From positions 806,001 to 870,000 of the forward strand of contig NHZP01000023.1 of NCBI GenBank assembly GCA_003313425.1: a stretch of 64,000 nucleotides of DNA, read 5' to 3'. Within the stretch, counting starts at the first letter, position 1; the number at the start of each line of letters is the position of its first letter. Source of the stretch: Pseudopyrenochaeta lycopersici (taxonomy: Eukaryota > Ascomycota > Dothideomycetes > Pleosporales > Pseudopyrenochaetaceae). Under the pieces are notes generated by a model. That model was not told the DNA's origin and did not search any database. It saw only the letters and a program-made list of their open reading frames with translations. Position numbers and translations under genes: made by a program. Positions 12,494 to 22,592 of the stretch are shown in pieces.

Positions 12494-14152
12494 ATGCGCC
12501 CCGCAACCTCAGCTTTATCGCTCATCCTTCTCTTTCTCCACGTTGGAGCAGTAGAAGCGGCTAAATGCGCCGCTCCACCTCTCAATCTTCCTATACGTTC
12601 CGTTTCGATCGCGCCTGGAACTTTGTCGCGCGGCATACCTATATCCGTCGGTACACCTTACCAACAGATCGCCCTTGTCCCCTCTCTACAGATTGACAAC
12701 ACTTTCATCCCGCGCTACACGAACAGCTGCGTCCATAACGATGTCAAACTGCTACCGTCCAACAACACGCAACGAAGCCTGTCGAAACGTGATGGTACAA
12801 GTTGCGCCGAGCTATATGGTGGCGGTTTCGATCCAAGGCTATCCAGCACCTTCAAAGATAATGGAACAAATGACCAGATAAGGGAAGACTGGTTCAAGCG
12901 AGTGAGATACTCGAACTGGCACTTTGTGACAGAGCGTTTTACATTCAGCGATTATGTGGAAACATATATGGAGAGAAATGAAGCGCTGCCTGAGAAACGC
13001 AATCTGACGACGAGCTTCACGTTGCCTGACGAAGGGGCTTTGTTCGGGAACCTGAGTGCTTCGGCTCTTGGGCTAACGCCGAAGTCGACACTGATGGAGG
13101 CACTGCACGAAGGGAATATGATACCAAGCACGAGCTGGAGCCTGACGAACGAGAATTTGTGTTTGGGTTGCATTGACGAGAGCGCGCATACAGGTGAATT
13201 CCAGATCTTCAAGACTGCGGATAGAAACAAGCAAGATGGATTACCTTGTCTCCTACAAACGAAGGTGGAGGCGCTTAACTACCATCCAGACGCACAGACC
13301 GAGGGAGCGACCGTCATCGATAAGACATTCATCGCCTGTGTTGATCCTGGCATCGCGTTCATGGTACTACCTGCGGATGCGGTTAAGAACCTCCCTGGCA
13401 TCCTGGGTCGGGACGTGAAAGAAAGATACGATGACTACACTGTCTTCAAAGGCCCACCGAAGAATGACACTGGGATCTTGACGTTCAAGCTCGAAGGTGG
13501 GCTTGTCGTAAACGTTACTGTCCCAGGTGCAGGCGACGTGAACGCACAAGAGACCGGCGACTGGAGACTTCCTATCGGGAGTGGTGGCTGGGGGGCTTAT
13601 GGTGAGAATGTGCCGGTCTTGGGAAAGCCCTTTATGGATCATGTTATATTGCGGTGGGATGAAACAGTACAAGAGTATGGGATAGCGAAAGTGAACTTGA
13701 GTCCACACAAGGAGAATTTGAAGCCACTAGGCTGCGATTCATTCCCAACGATTGATAAGACGGTCCAGACCACGCCGCGGACTAGTGTAATTGTCGGTTC
13801 AATTCTTGGTGGCTTCGCCAGTGGACTCCTGTTCGCTGCAGCTGGAGTTTTCTTCTTCCAACGCGGTCGCAGAGGCGTGACGAGTAAGTACGAACCTATG
13901 CGAGGCGACGATGGTGTAGCACTTCGTACAGTGTCTGTCGATGGGAGGGACTCTAGAATGAGCGGAGCCCTTCCCGCGCCGAGCATAGGAGGGTCTATGC
14001 GATCAAACCTCAGCACCCGATCCGTCTCACCCATGCCTGTTCCGCAGATGGTCGATGGCGGACAGATTTACGAAGCTCCCGAGGGCGGAACCGCATACCC
14101 GACGAAACGAGAACGAGGCGAGCTCCGAGTATACGCCGTCGATCACAGATGA
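12494..14152 (+). CDS. Pepsin-like (A1-fold) membrane-anchored protein, probably not a normal protease
   Basis: Single exon of 552 aa. A signal peptide is evident (LSLILLFLHVGAVEA, cleavage near residue 22). A lumenal/extracellular domain with several N-x-S/T sites follows, then one membrane span at about residues 431-455 (SVIVGSILGGFASGLLFAAA) followed by RGRR, and a Ser-rich cytosolic tail of about 95 residues. The start of the mature domain (ISVGTPYQQIALVPSLQIDN) matches the A1 pepsin N-lobe, where the DTGS motif should follow the hydrophobic strand, but that motif is absent. The second-lobe position reads VDPGIAF rather than D-T-G-T/S. This suggests a pseudo-protease of the type common in ascomycete secretomes. 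Its last 10 bp overlap the stop end of the next gene on the opposite strand. Confidence 0.88.
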   Translation: MRPATSALSLILLFLHVGAVEAAKCAAPPLNLPIRSVSIAPGTLSRGIPISVGTPYQQIALVPSLQIDNTFIPRYTNSCVHNDVKLLPSNNTQRSLSKRDGTSCAELYGGGFDPRLSSTFKDNGTNDQIREDWFKRVRYSNWHFVTERFTFSDYVETYMERNEALPEKRNLTTSFTLPDEGALFGNLSASALGLTPKSTLMEALHEGNMIPSTSWSLTNENLCLGCIDESAHTGEFQIFKTADRNKQDGLPCLLQTKVEALNYHPDAQTEGATVIDKTFIACVDPGIAFMVLPADAVKNLPGILGRDVKERYDDYTVFKGPPKNDTGILTFKLEGGLVVNVTVPGAGDVNAQETGDWRLPIGSGGWGAYGENVPVLGKPFMDHVILRWDETVQEYGIAKVNLSPHKENLKPLGCDSFPTIDKTVQTTPRTSVIVGSILGGFASGLLFAAAGVFFFQRGRRGVTSKYEPMRGDDGVALRTVSVDGRDSRMSGALPAPSIGGSMRSNLSTRSVSPMPVPQMVDGGQIYEAPEGGTAYPTKRERGELRVYAVDHR

Positions 14153-16058
14153 GGAAAGTAGTTGCTCCATTCTGGCGTCTTGTACACGGCCGCTGGCTGC
14201 CTCCTCAAACAAACGAATGCTTCGACAACGATAAAGATTCGTGCTGTCATAAAGAGCGGGACGAGTACCCATTTTCCTAAGGCGCGCAGCTTCTTGCTGT
14301 TTCTTATATGGCTCTCTGCCGCCTCTAGTTGCTGGATCTGGTTTGTTGCGAGGAAGAATAAGGCAAGCACGAGGCCAGTGAGGCCAGTCGCGCAGGCACA
14401 CGATATCCACATGTATCGCTCAACGGAAGTTGGAAAGAAGTCGTTCCATGCCGCGAGATGCAGTCCGCCGTAAGCAGCGCCGGCGAAAGCCACCACCGTT
14501 TTTAATCGATCACGATGAACGTTCACACTGCCAAGAAATGAGAGGCCGGGAAAGTTGGGGATATGGTGGGCAATATATATAGGCTCGCCGACAAAAGTGC
14601 CCAGGGTAGATGTTGTAAAGAAGAAATCCATGTAACTGGGCCGTTTCTCGCATTCGTTCCAAAGTTTATCGACAAGTACATTGGCGAGGCGCCATCGCTC
14701 GATAGCTTCTTGGGACAACGGGTCATGGTTTGTACAGTCGCTGAAGGCTCGGCGACAATATTTGCGTGTGTGATGAAGGCCATGATCTGCATCTTGTATC
14801 TCGAAAAAGACCTCATGTTCTGTTGCAACCTTTACCGTCTGAATGATGTAGCTCACGTTGTGATCAAAAGGCGTAAAGGCGGATAGCTCCTCCGTTCCAA
14901 TCGTAATTTTCTCCAACGGCCCGATGAATTTGCGGGGGTCCTTTGCACCCACGGAACCAACAGAGAAGCGAGTCCGATCTGGCTTGCGCGTCGCATTTTC
15001 TATCGTCTCCACTGGGCTTTTGCGAGTTAATGACGTGTTCCTTTGAGCTGGAGGTGTGTAGCTCATGCAGCGCATTTCGCTAATTTCGTCGACTGGATCA
15101 CCGCTGATGGGGCTACACATGTACATTAGAGCAATGAAATCGTCCATCCAGTTTTCTCGCCGAATCATGTGTGCGTCTTTGATGTCCAGAGGTTTGTTCC
15201 ACCATAATAGGTAGAGAGCAAACGCGCAAACTACATGGCCAATAGTGTTTCTATACATCATTAGTATCCGATTAAAGATTGAATAATACACGTACATCTC
15301 TAGTAGTGTGACCGGAAGGCCTTGCTGCACGCGGCCGATTGTCTGGAGTATCATCCAGCCCGCTTGCAGGATGACGAGAAACTTCGCCAATCCATCCGCT
15401 TTGCTCTTGTCGCGGATCTGATGCTCTCGAATGTGCGGAAGTCGACCAAGGAAGGAGAGTAATCGTACACCTTCTGCAGTCAAACTCAGTCGAGCATTGT
15501 CGGCGACGTATTCACCAGGTTCAACGACTACGCCTCCCATGACTGCAAAGTAGCATTGCATTATGCTCCACTCCTTGGATGCGTGAGCCGTGGCATGAAC
15601 GCTACTAGGCTACGATCGTCAGTCCAAACGTTGCACAAGCCTTGCCATAAAGATATGTACTCGAATGTGCTGAAAGGTACATAACCCAACAATCACCAAG
15701 AGCGTTGACTTACATTCTCATGTCGATATTTTTCATCTTTCTGAATTTCCTGCTTCAGCCATCTCGCCGTTAGGTACTGTGCGAACGCAGTGCTGACCAC
15801 CAGCTCCGGCGCGAAAATGCCAATCATAATCCATCTTGCGCGCATCAAGTTCCTGTCCCGTAGCCGCGAGTCTTCAGGCGGCACGTTGAGATGCAAGGCC
15901 GACCAGACACATATTGTGAGTGTCAGAACGCACGATATGATGAGGTCCCACGTGCCCCGGTAGTTGGGGGCCGAGTACCAAGCCACGTCTTGCCCATCAT
16001 CGGGAGAGGATGAAAAGGCGACTTTGGTGAAGAGGAGGAAGGCGAGAAAGATAATCAT
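14143..16058 (-). CDS. Polytopic integral membrane protein, fungal family of unknown function
   Basis: Two exons, 16058..15714 and 15609..14143, give 603 aa. The donor GTAAGT at 15713 and an acceptor TCGTAG ending at 15610 join RHEN to PSSVHATAHASKEW, in phase 0. A signal-like hydrophobic N-terminus (IIFLAFLLFTKVAF) is followed by further spans in exon 1. Exon 2 has a spaced set: near FLVILQAGWMIL, VVCAFALYLLWW, then a long soluble loop, then VVAFAGAAYGGLHLAAW, CACATGLTGLVLALFFLA and FMTARIFIVVEAF. The end (PEWSNYFPHL) is, as I recall, typical of this ascomycete family. It is abundant in filamentous fungi but has no assigned function. Its stop lies inside the coding region of the plus-strand neighbour. 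Confidence 0.87.
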
Positions 16059-16553
16059 CGGATGTACTGTGTGCTTGGGAGAGAGAAGAGGAGTCGAAGT
16101 TTGAACGCGACATTGTGAGGCAGTGAGAAATGTCGAGGTTGAAGGATTGGTGAGCTTGCAGGGGTTGCAGATATCTGCCTGTGCTATTGATTGTTACACA
16201 TAGTGCCGATACGTCGATTCTTCGAAAGTGAAGACATTTCTGTAAAGACTGTTCACGACTGAGAGTTGACCCTGAAATGAAGACAGTGGTCTTCGGCCGT
16301 TCTTCGGCTTTTAATGAACCCCTGTGTACCACTCGCCAAGAGTCCCTGGCCTGAGTCACTCTTCCTACACATATGAAGGTTCGCTTGAAGATTACATCTA
16401 GTTATACTGCTTCTTACAAAGATACTAGTTCAGGTATATTTCTGCAAACCCTGATAATTCCGGGAGTTCCGCTTTGAGTCATTCAGGTGAACGTCGAACG
16501 TTTGCACAGTACACACGCAATCAAGGTTACCTAAACTCGAACAAGACGGAAAA
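16059..16553. promoter_or_regulatory. Divergent intergenic region
   Basis: Shared upstream region of the membrane protein (minus) and the VOC protein (plus). I recognise no specific element. Confidence 0.5.
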
Positions 16554-17009
16554 ATGCCTATGCGTCCGCGCATTACCACCATCCTTCCATGTACCAACCT
16601 AGCCTCTGCGACGCAATTCTTCGTTCGTCTTGGCTTCACCGCCCCATCCCAAAAGGAGATGACGATGTGGGATAGTTACCTCCTGCTCTCCCACCCGAAT
16701 GGATCCGACATCCACTTGAGAGAGCTTGGACCTGACGAAGCAGGGTGGCTGGAGCCACTGAAGAACTCGTTTGGCATCTACGTGTATACCGAGGACGTGG
16801 AAGCACTAGCTGTGGAGTTTGCCGATGAGATTATCGAACAGGTGAAGAAGCCCGAAGTCAAGGAATGGGGCATGCTTGAGTTTAGCGTAAACGGGCCGGA
16901 CGGGTGCTTGGTCAGGGTAGGATGGCCTGTGGAAGACCTGGACGTAGGCGAGAAGACGGCTGGGAAACAGAGTGGATCGAATAGGATCGGTGATCTTGCA
17001 GGGGTATAA
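16554..17009 (+). CDS. Glyoxalase/bleomycin-resistance (VOC) superfamily protein
   Basis: Single exon of 151 aa. The N-terminus (ITTILPCTNLASATQFFVRLGF) is the classic VOC opening: a beta strand, then a helix leading to a 'YR.LGF'-like turn. One full module pattern follows, with HLRELGPDE and a closing beta-rich half (GMLEFSVNGPDGCLVRVGWP). The length suits a single-subunit bacterial-type bleomycin-resistance or dioxygenase-like protein that would dimerise. Metal ligands cannot be assigned with certainty: His in DIHLRE and Glu in MLEFSV are candidates. The substrate is unknown. The charged tail after residue 130 looks disordered. Confidence 0.85.
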   Translation: MPMRPRITTILPCTNLASATQFFVRLGFTAPSQKEMTMWDSYLLLSHPNGSDIHLRELGPDEAGWLEPLKNSFGIYVYTEDVEALAVEFADEIIEQVKKPEVKEWGMLEFSVNGPDGCLVRVGWPVEDLDVGEKTAGKQSGSNRIGDLAGV

Positions 17010-17837
17010 GATACCCGCAGATGCTATTCACGTATTGAGCATAGTTGTGAATCAAGGCTTTGGCCATGTTGAGCTTGGACTGCGTGTGCGTAACATATTC
17101 ACTAGCTATATTGAAACTTCTTTTTGTATATGGAGTGTCTCATTAGGCCTCGCCGGTCAATCCAATCAGATGATTTTCAGTAGTGAACATCAGTATTCGT
17201 GTATGCAATGAACGTGAGGGTTTCTAATTCGCCACACAAAGATGGTGTTGATGTATATTTAGTCTACTCCTGCACTAATCTGTTCCGAGAGGCTCAGATT
17301 AGGATGGTTGGGATGCGTGAGGCTGTCGCGTCAAGAGGGGATTTGTTGGAAAAACTGAACTGCGTATCATCGCGTAGGTAGTACCGCCGAAGAGTGCGCA
17401 AGCTTTGAAAAAACAATATTAAGGTGGTGCGACAAGTGGTGCTGCTGAGTGCTTTCGGAGGTTTTGTGGTTGGTGGTCTGTGCGCATTCCACATTCCGTT
17501 GGCGGCAGGCACCACCACAACACCTTCGTCTGCGCCAACGGAGCTCTGGCAGAAGAATGAATGGGCCAATTTGAAACACAGGGTTAAGCGCCTCTAAGAA
17601 CGGCATCGGCTCCGTTGCAGCCGCAGGTACGGCGGCCTCGGGATAGCCCCCATATATGCGGAGGCCGGGGGGCCGTGAAGCGGGGAGCCGAAGCCCTACG
17701 TCGCAGACGTTGATGCAAAAGGTAGTCGTGCAATAAAGAAACAATAGATATATAAACCGTGGGAGGGGTCATTAGGATAGCAAAATCAGAGTATTGAGCA
17801 TTTCGAGTCCACAATTGAACCACTAAACGAATACATC
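17010..17837. other. Intergenic, promoter of scytalone dehydratase
   Basis: Contains the VOC gene 3' end and the scytalone dehydratase promoter. Frames on both strands (up to 125 codons) lack domains. A TATA box lies at 17749-17756. Confidence 0.65.
17749..17756 (+). promoter_or_regulatory. TATA box of scytalone dehydratase gene
   Basis: TATATAAA, 82 bp upstream of the ATG, a normal spacing for a fungal TATA promoter with a short leader. Called by position and match to consensus only. Confidence 0.55.
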
Positions 17838-18479
17838 ATGTCGCAGCAAAAATTGAAGCCTACCTTTGATGGTAAGCCACTTGGGTTGACTCCTGAGAGC
17901 ATGACTAACTGAACTAGATGTTATGGGTTGCCAGTCGGCATGCTACGAATGGGCAGATAGCTACGATAGCAAGGTGTGTGGGCTCCCAATATTGTGCAAG
18001 GTTACGTACCATGTTCTCACACGGCGCAGGACTGGGAGCGTCTGAGCAAATGCATTGCTCCCACTCTAAAGGTCGACTACCGATCATTTCTGAACAAGAT
18101 GTGGGAAGCAATGCCCGCAGACGAGTTTGTCGCCATGGCCTCTGACCCCAACGTGCTGGGCAACCCTCTCCTCAAGACGCAGCACTTCATTGGTGGCACG
18201 CGGTGGGAGAAGACTGCAGAGGACGAGATGACTGGTTACCACCAACTGCGGGTGCCTCATCAACGGTACACAGACGAGAGCCGTACACAGGTGGCCGTCA
18301 AGGGCCATGCGCACAGCTTCAACACGCACTGGTACAAGAAGGTGGACGGAGAGTGGAAGTTTGCAGGACTGAACCCGGACATCAGGTGGCATGAGTACGA
18401 CTTCGACAAGGTGTTTGCAGAGGGGCGTGATTCGTTTGGCGAGGCAAAGGCTGCGAGCGGGATCCCAACAGAGGCATAG
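17838..18479 (+). CDS. SCD1: Scytalone dehydratase (DHN-melanin biosynthesis)
   Basis: Three exons, 17838..17871, 17918..17973 and 18030..18479, give 179 aa. It dehydrates scytalone to 1,3,8-THN and vermelone to 1,8-DHN. The NTF2/SnoaL-like cone fold is evident from [20 protein letters not shown] onward. Every residue known to line the Magnaporthe active site is present: Y27, D28, H82 (TQHFIGG), H107 (RVPHQRY), S126 and N128 (HAHSFN). The two small 5' introns (46 and 56 nt, GTAAGC/CTAG and GTGTGT/GCAG) are needed to reach these residues. Unlike many melanin loci, no polyketide synthase, THN reductase or Cmr1-like regulator lies within the window, so this copy is unlinked at this scale. Confidence 0.96.
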
Positions 18480-18921
18480 TGAGGCAAGGGCGATCAACAG
18501 TTGATATGATACCACGAAATGATACGCGATTCGTCTATTCGCTATACTCTGTGCAAGGCTAGAGCGGAGTGCTAATGAAGTGATGAATTCGAGCAGTTAC
18601 CAAGAGTGGAAGAGCTGCCGGTTCCGTAGCGCAGCGAACCACACCCAAAGCGCAGATTCGTACCGTGGGAGAGCGAACCATGGGCGAGAGTAGTTAGGCA
18701 TGGGTCTACAAAACCAGCGACTGCGATGACTTGCGCACAACGGTCAGCATGCTGCTTTGTCAGGTCCGTTGAGCAGCCGTTAGTCTAGCTGCAGGGCGGT
18801 GCAACCAGTGGCAGAGGATGGAATAGCAGCGTCTGGTTCGCGACGCTGATTCGACTGTCGGGCCGCCACGGTGCGCACAAACAGCTGCTCCTTTTGCAGG
18901 CCAGAAATGAGGCCAAGCAGC

Positions 18922-18968
18922 ACAGGCGGAGGGCAGGCGGAGGGCAGGCGGGAAGGACAGGCGGAGGG
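18922..18968. repeat. Short tandem repeat, about four 11-bp units
   Basis: Units of the type GCAGGCGGAGG repeat about four times with small variations. Read directly from sequence; a minisatellite in intergenic DNA. Confidence 0.75.
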
Positions 18969-20093
18969 TGAAGCGACCAAGTGACCACGGCAGCATGCAA
19001 GTCATCGTTGCGACAGGCGGGGGGTGGGCCTCTATTAATAACGGGGTGGCAGATCGTGCAGGGCGGCACAGCTCCCTCAGCATTCGAGGGCCAATCTGGA
19101 GGCGAGCGTGGCAGCCTTGTCGTGAAAGGCAGAGGCGAGGTGTGACGAACCACTAACGACCGAGGGATAAAGGGCTGTATCGAAGATCTCCAAAGCTTGA
19201 TTCAGCCCCCGAGCAATGCGCCATCGTGGCCCCTCCTCCCCCCAGGTTCGCAACCTTGGAGCCATGGCTCCCAGCGATGGGCCGCCACCCCGACCAGCGC
19301 GTTGGGCGGACTGGGCGGATTGGTTCGGCTGCGAGCGTCTTGAAAGGGCCGGCTCTTCAGGTCGACGCTCCTCTCTTCTCTCCTACCCCACCCCGTCCCT
19401 TCTCACTCAGATATTTGCCCACCACGCCCGCGTCCCTTTTGTGCGGCGTTCCTCTCTGTGTTCCTTTGCGTTGTGGTGTTGGCTTGCGCTCTGCTTTCCC
19501 GGTCCGCCGCTGTTCGTCTCGAGCCCTTTTCGGTGCGTATGCCGCTCCTCGCAATTTTCATCTCGCCCTTGGCGGGCTCCCGGCCGCTGCACAGCGCGCG
19601 CAGCGGGTGACGCACATATTTTTTTTTTTGGGTTTGCACATTGTGCACCCGCGCCTGCAATGGCAAGGCCGTCGCGCGCGCGCGCGGTGGTTGCTGTGCG
19701 CACGCCTTGCCCGCTGACGTCTTGCTTCGCCTGCACGGACGCTGCGAGCGCCGCAGCGAGTCCAGACGCGCTGTCGCCGTCGCTGTCGCCTGTCGTGAGC
19801 CTCGTGCTACGCCTGCGCATGTGATGCCCTCGCCGTAGCACCTGTTTCTGACTGCCCGCACAGATTTCATTCGAGCTTCCTCACGGCCACTCGTTCACTC
19901 TCCTCGCCCACTCCTTCGACCGCAATCCGGAGTTCCCTGTCGCGGCTTTTCCGCGTTTGTCTCCTTAGCAGTCCCAGGCTTGTCCCTTGGCCGCCCCTCC
20001 AGTCTTTGCGCCTGTCCCCCTCTGCCTGTGCTCTACGCGACTTTCGCCGCCAAACGCTTCACTCGACGTCGAGCCCAGTCTCAGTCCCAAGCG

Positions 20094-20223
20094 GTAAGTG
20101 CAGCCTCAGCCCCTCCTCGCGCCCGCGCCCGCGCGCGCCGTCCCCCCTCCCCCCCGCCTTCGCTGCTGTCTCTCCCATTGTGCGTCAATTCATCGACGCT
20201 AATGCTCTGCTTGCCTCCCACAG
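20094..20223 (+). other. Probable 5' UTR intron of the NAM8-like gene
   Basis: GTAAGTG donor at 20094, GCTAAT branch site and a CTCCCACAG acceptor ending at 20223, 117 bp before the ATG. The 130-nt interval is pyrimidine-rich. Called from splice signals only. Confidence 0.55.
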
Positions 20224-20340
20224 ACGACATCACCCCCCACTTCAATTCTCCCTCATATTTAGAGAGCGCGACACTTGCTCCAACTCTCTTGCTGCCCCCC
20301 TCCCCGCCTCTACCCCGCTTCATCATCCACTTGGACAAAA

Positions 20341-22592
20341 ATGTCTTTCCAAAACTACGACCAGTTCCCGGGCCAGCCCACGGGCGAGCCAAACAACCAG
20401 ACCCCGCAGCCCGACCTTGGTCAGCAGATGGACACGTCCGGCAACGGCTTCCCACCCCAGGGCGCCATGGGCCAGCCAGACGGCCCCGGCTCTGACGGCC
20501 AGGGCAATGGCCAGGGCGCCGGCAAGACGACTCTCTGGTGAGTCCCCCAATGCGCCTGCCGCAGCGCGTCGCATCGGCCCGTGATGCGCTCGCCCACGGC
20601 CTAACCCATCCCTTCCCGCGACTCGAAGCTGACACGCGCAGGATGGGCGAGCTCGAGCCCTGGATTGACGAGAACTTTGTGCGCAGCATCTGGTACAACA
20701 TGGGCGAGACGGTCAACGTCAAAATGATTCGCGACAAGTTTTCCGGGTAAGCGGGCGAATCACAGGCGCACAAAAGTCTCCAGGCTAACTACGCAATAGC
20801 AGCAATGCTGGATATTGCTTCGTTGATTTCGCCAGCGCCGACGCTGCGGCCAAGGCCCTCTCCCTCAACGGCCAATTGATCCCCAACTCCAACCGCCCCT
20901 TCAAGCTCAACTGGGCGTCTGGCGGCGGTCTCGCTGACCGGAGGTGAGTGACACCAGGTAACCACCTTGCACATGGGGCCACTGGCTAACCCAGACAATA
21001 GCCGCGACGAGCGCGGACCCGAGTACAGCATCTTCGTCGGCGACCTGGGTCCCGAAGTCACCGAATTCGTCCTCGTACAGCTCTTCCAGAACCGCTATCC
21101 ATCCACCAAATCCGCCAAGATCATGTCCGACCCCATCAGCGGAATGTCCCGCGGCTACGGCTTCGTCCGATTTGCCAGCGAGGAGGACCAGCAGAAGGCC
21201 CTTACCGAGATGCAAGGCGTCTACTGTGGCAACCGCCCCATGCGCATTTCCACTGCTACCCCCAAGAACAAAAGCGGTGGCCCCGGCGGTCCCGGCGGTA
21301 TGGGCATGCCTCAACAAGGTGGCGGCCCTGGCATGGGCGTCTACACCATGGGCGCCCCCCCAATGGGCTACTACGGCGCCCCCCAGCCCATGAACCAGTT
21401 CACCGACCCCAACAACACGACCGTCTTCGTCGGCGGCCTCTCTGGCTACGTCACCGAGGACGAGCTCCGCTCCTTCTTCCAGGGCTTTGGTGAGATCACC
21501 TACGTCAAGATCCCCCCAGGCAAGGGATGCGGTTTCGTCCAGTTCGTGCAGCGTCACGCCGCAGAGATGGCCATCAACCAAATGCAAGGCTATCCGATCG
21601 GCAACTCGCGTGTTCGCCTGAGCTGGGGTCGTTCGCAGAACAACTCGGGCCCAGCCGGCACCCCTTACCGCCCTGCCCCTCCCCCTCCTGTCTTCGGTCC
21701 CGGCATGGGTATGCCTCCACAACACGCCTATGGCGCTGGTTTTGCTCCTATGAAGGTAAGAACCCTCTGCTCTTCCTTCTCCTCAACCAAATGCTAACAA
21801 CCTATACAGTAAGCACATTCTTTCTCTCTGTATTGCTTGCACGGCGCTTCATCCATGGTTCGTCCCGTTGGCTTACTGCAATGACACCCCCTTTCATGAC
21901 TCGTCATAACGACTCTCGAGCGATTTGGTTCCTTTCTATACCTGGGCGGTTCTACAAAAGTTCTCGAGTTCCATCTGACGACACCAATCTTGCTGGAAGG
22001 CCTTAGAAGGGAGTCTTTGTATAACAGGTCATTTTTCTGCCCGCGGGTTTTCTTTCGGAGCTAGCTACCTTTTTTCCTTTTAGGGAGCATTGGAGGGGGA
22101 TGTAGCTAGTCATGCATGGGTTGGGTGCTGCTTTGTCCAGATGCCTTTCTTTTCATGAATGTGTGCGGTGTTACGAGCGAGATTGGCTATCATTCCAATC
22201 ACACGAGTCTTTCTATTTTCATGCGTATTTTGGGTTCGTGCTTTGGTCGTGCTTGCTTGATTTGTCTAACTATGCTTTCCATTGGTGTGCTTGTTAGCCT
22301 CTCTTTCATAGCTTGACTTTTATTGCTGGCGCATGGGGGCTCGCAGCTGCTACTAGTACTACTACCAAGACATGAATCTGTGCTGACCAACTCCTCCAGC
22401 GCCTATGGGATGCAGCCACAGCCCGGAGCCTCTCCATACCTCGCCAACAGCCTCGCCGGCGTCCAAAACGGCGGCCTCAACGGCCTGAACAGCCTCGACC
22501 TCGTCTCTCCCCGCGGCAACGGACCTCTCAGTCCCTCCGCCGGCGCCGACGCATCCCAAGACAACATCGCCTTCTCGCAACAGCTACCGTAA
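20341..22592 (+). CDS. Three-RRM RNA-binding protein of the NAM8/NGR1/Csx1 family
   Basis: Proposed exons 20341..20537, 20642..20746, 20803..20943, 21002..21754 and 22400..22592 give 462 aa. A Gln/Pro/Gly-rich N-terminus is followed by RRM1 (TTLWMGELEPWIDENFV...GYCFVDFAS), RRM2 (YSIFVGDLGPEVTE...GYGFVRFAS) and RRM3 (TTVFVGGLSGYVTEDEL...GCGFVQFVQ), with Gly/Pro linkers. This RRM order with the W-M-G-E-L start is typical of yeast Nam8/Ngr1 and S. pombe Csx1, which act in U1-dependent splicing or mRNA stability. Exon 3 has a tandem TAGCAG acceptor, so a serine may be inserted (start 20800 or 20803). The junction to the last exon needs a twin intron (see 21755-22399). Without its second step the protein stops after ...FAPMK at 399 aa. 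Confidence 0.88.
21755..22399 (+). other. Candidate spliceosomal twin intron (stwintron, donor split after G1)
   Basis: Internal intron 21756..21809 (54 nt): GTAAGA donor, ATGCTAAC branch, CCTATACAG acceptor. Removing it joins the preceding G (21755) to TAAGCA (21810) and creates a GTAAGC donor. That donor can pair with the acceptor CTCCTCCAG ending at 22399, preceded by a GTGCTGAC branch site. The result is phase 2 and joins ATG-AA to C-GCC-TAT-GGG in the frame of the last exon (NAYGMQPQPGASPYL). Direct splicing from 21756 to 22400 is out of frame. Stopping after the first step gives AAG|TAA, an immediate stop. Confidence 0.6.

Larger units (their letters stand above)
18480..20340. other. 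GC-rich intergenic region and 5' leader of the NAM8-like gene
   Basis: No supported gene. The 3' half is strongly GC-rich with pyrimidine runs and long overlapping frames in several phases, as expected from composition alone. It holds an 11-bp tandem repeat (18922-18968), a T-run at 19619-19629 and a good 5' UTR intron at 20094-20223. Confidence 0.65.

Noticed and set aside
19216..20584. Several long overlapping frames upstream of the NAM8-like gene
   Set aside because: GC-rich composition lengthens all frames; arginine/proline/alanine-rich noise in multiple phases; a 5' UTR intron fits better.
22347..22399. Conventional acceptor after the CAG at 22346 for the last NAM8-like exon
   Set aside because: It is in phase, but adds an unlikely LLLVLLPRHESV segment, has no good branch-site/pyrimidine context, and ignores the strong acceptor at 22399; kept only as an alternative to test.
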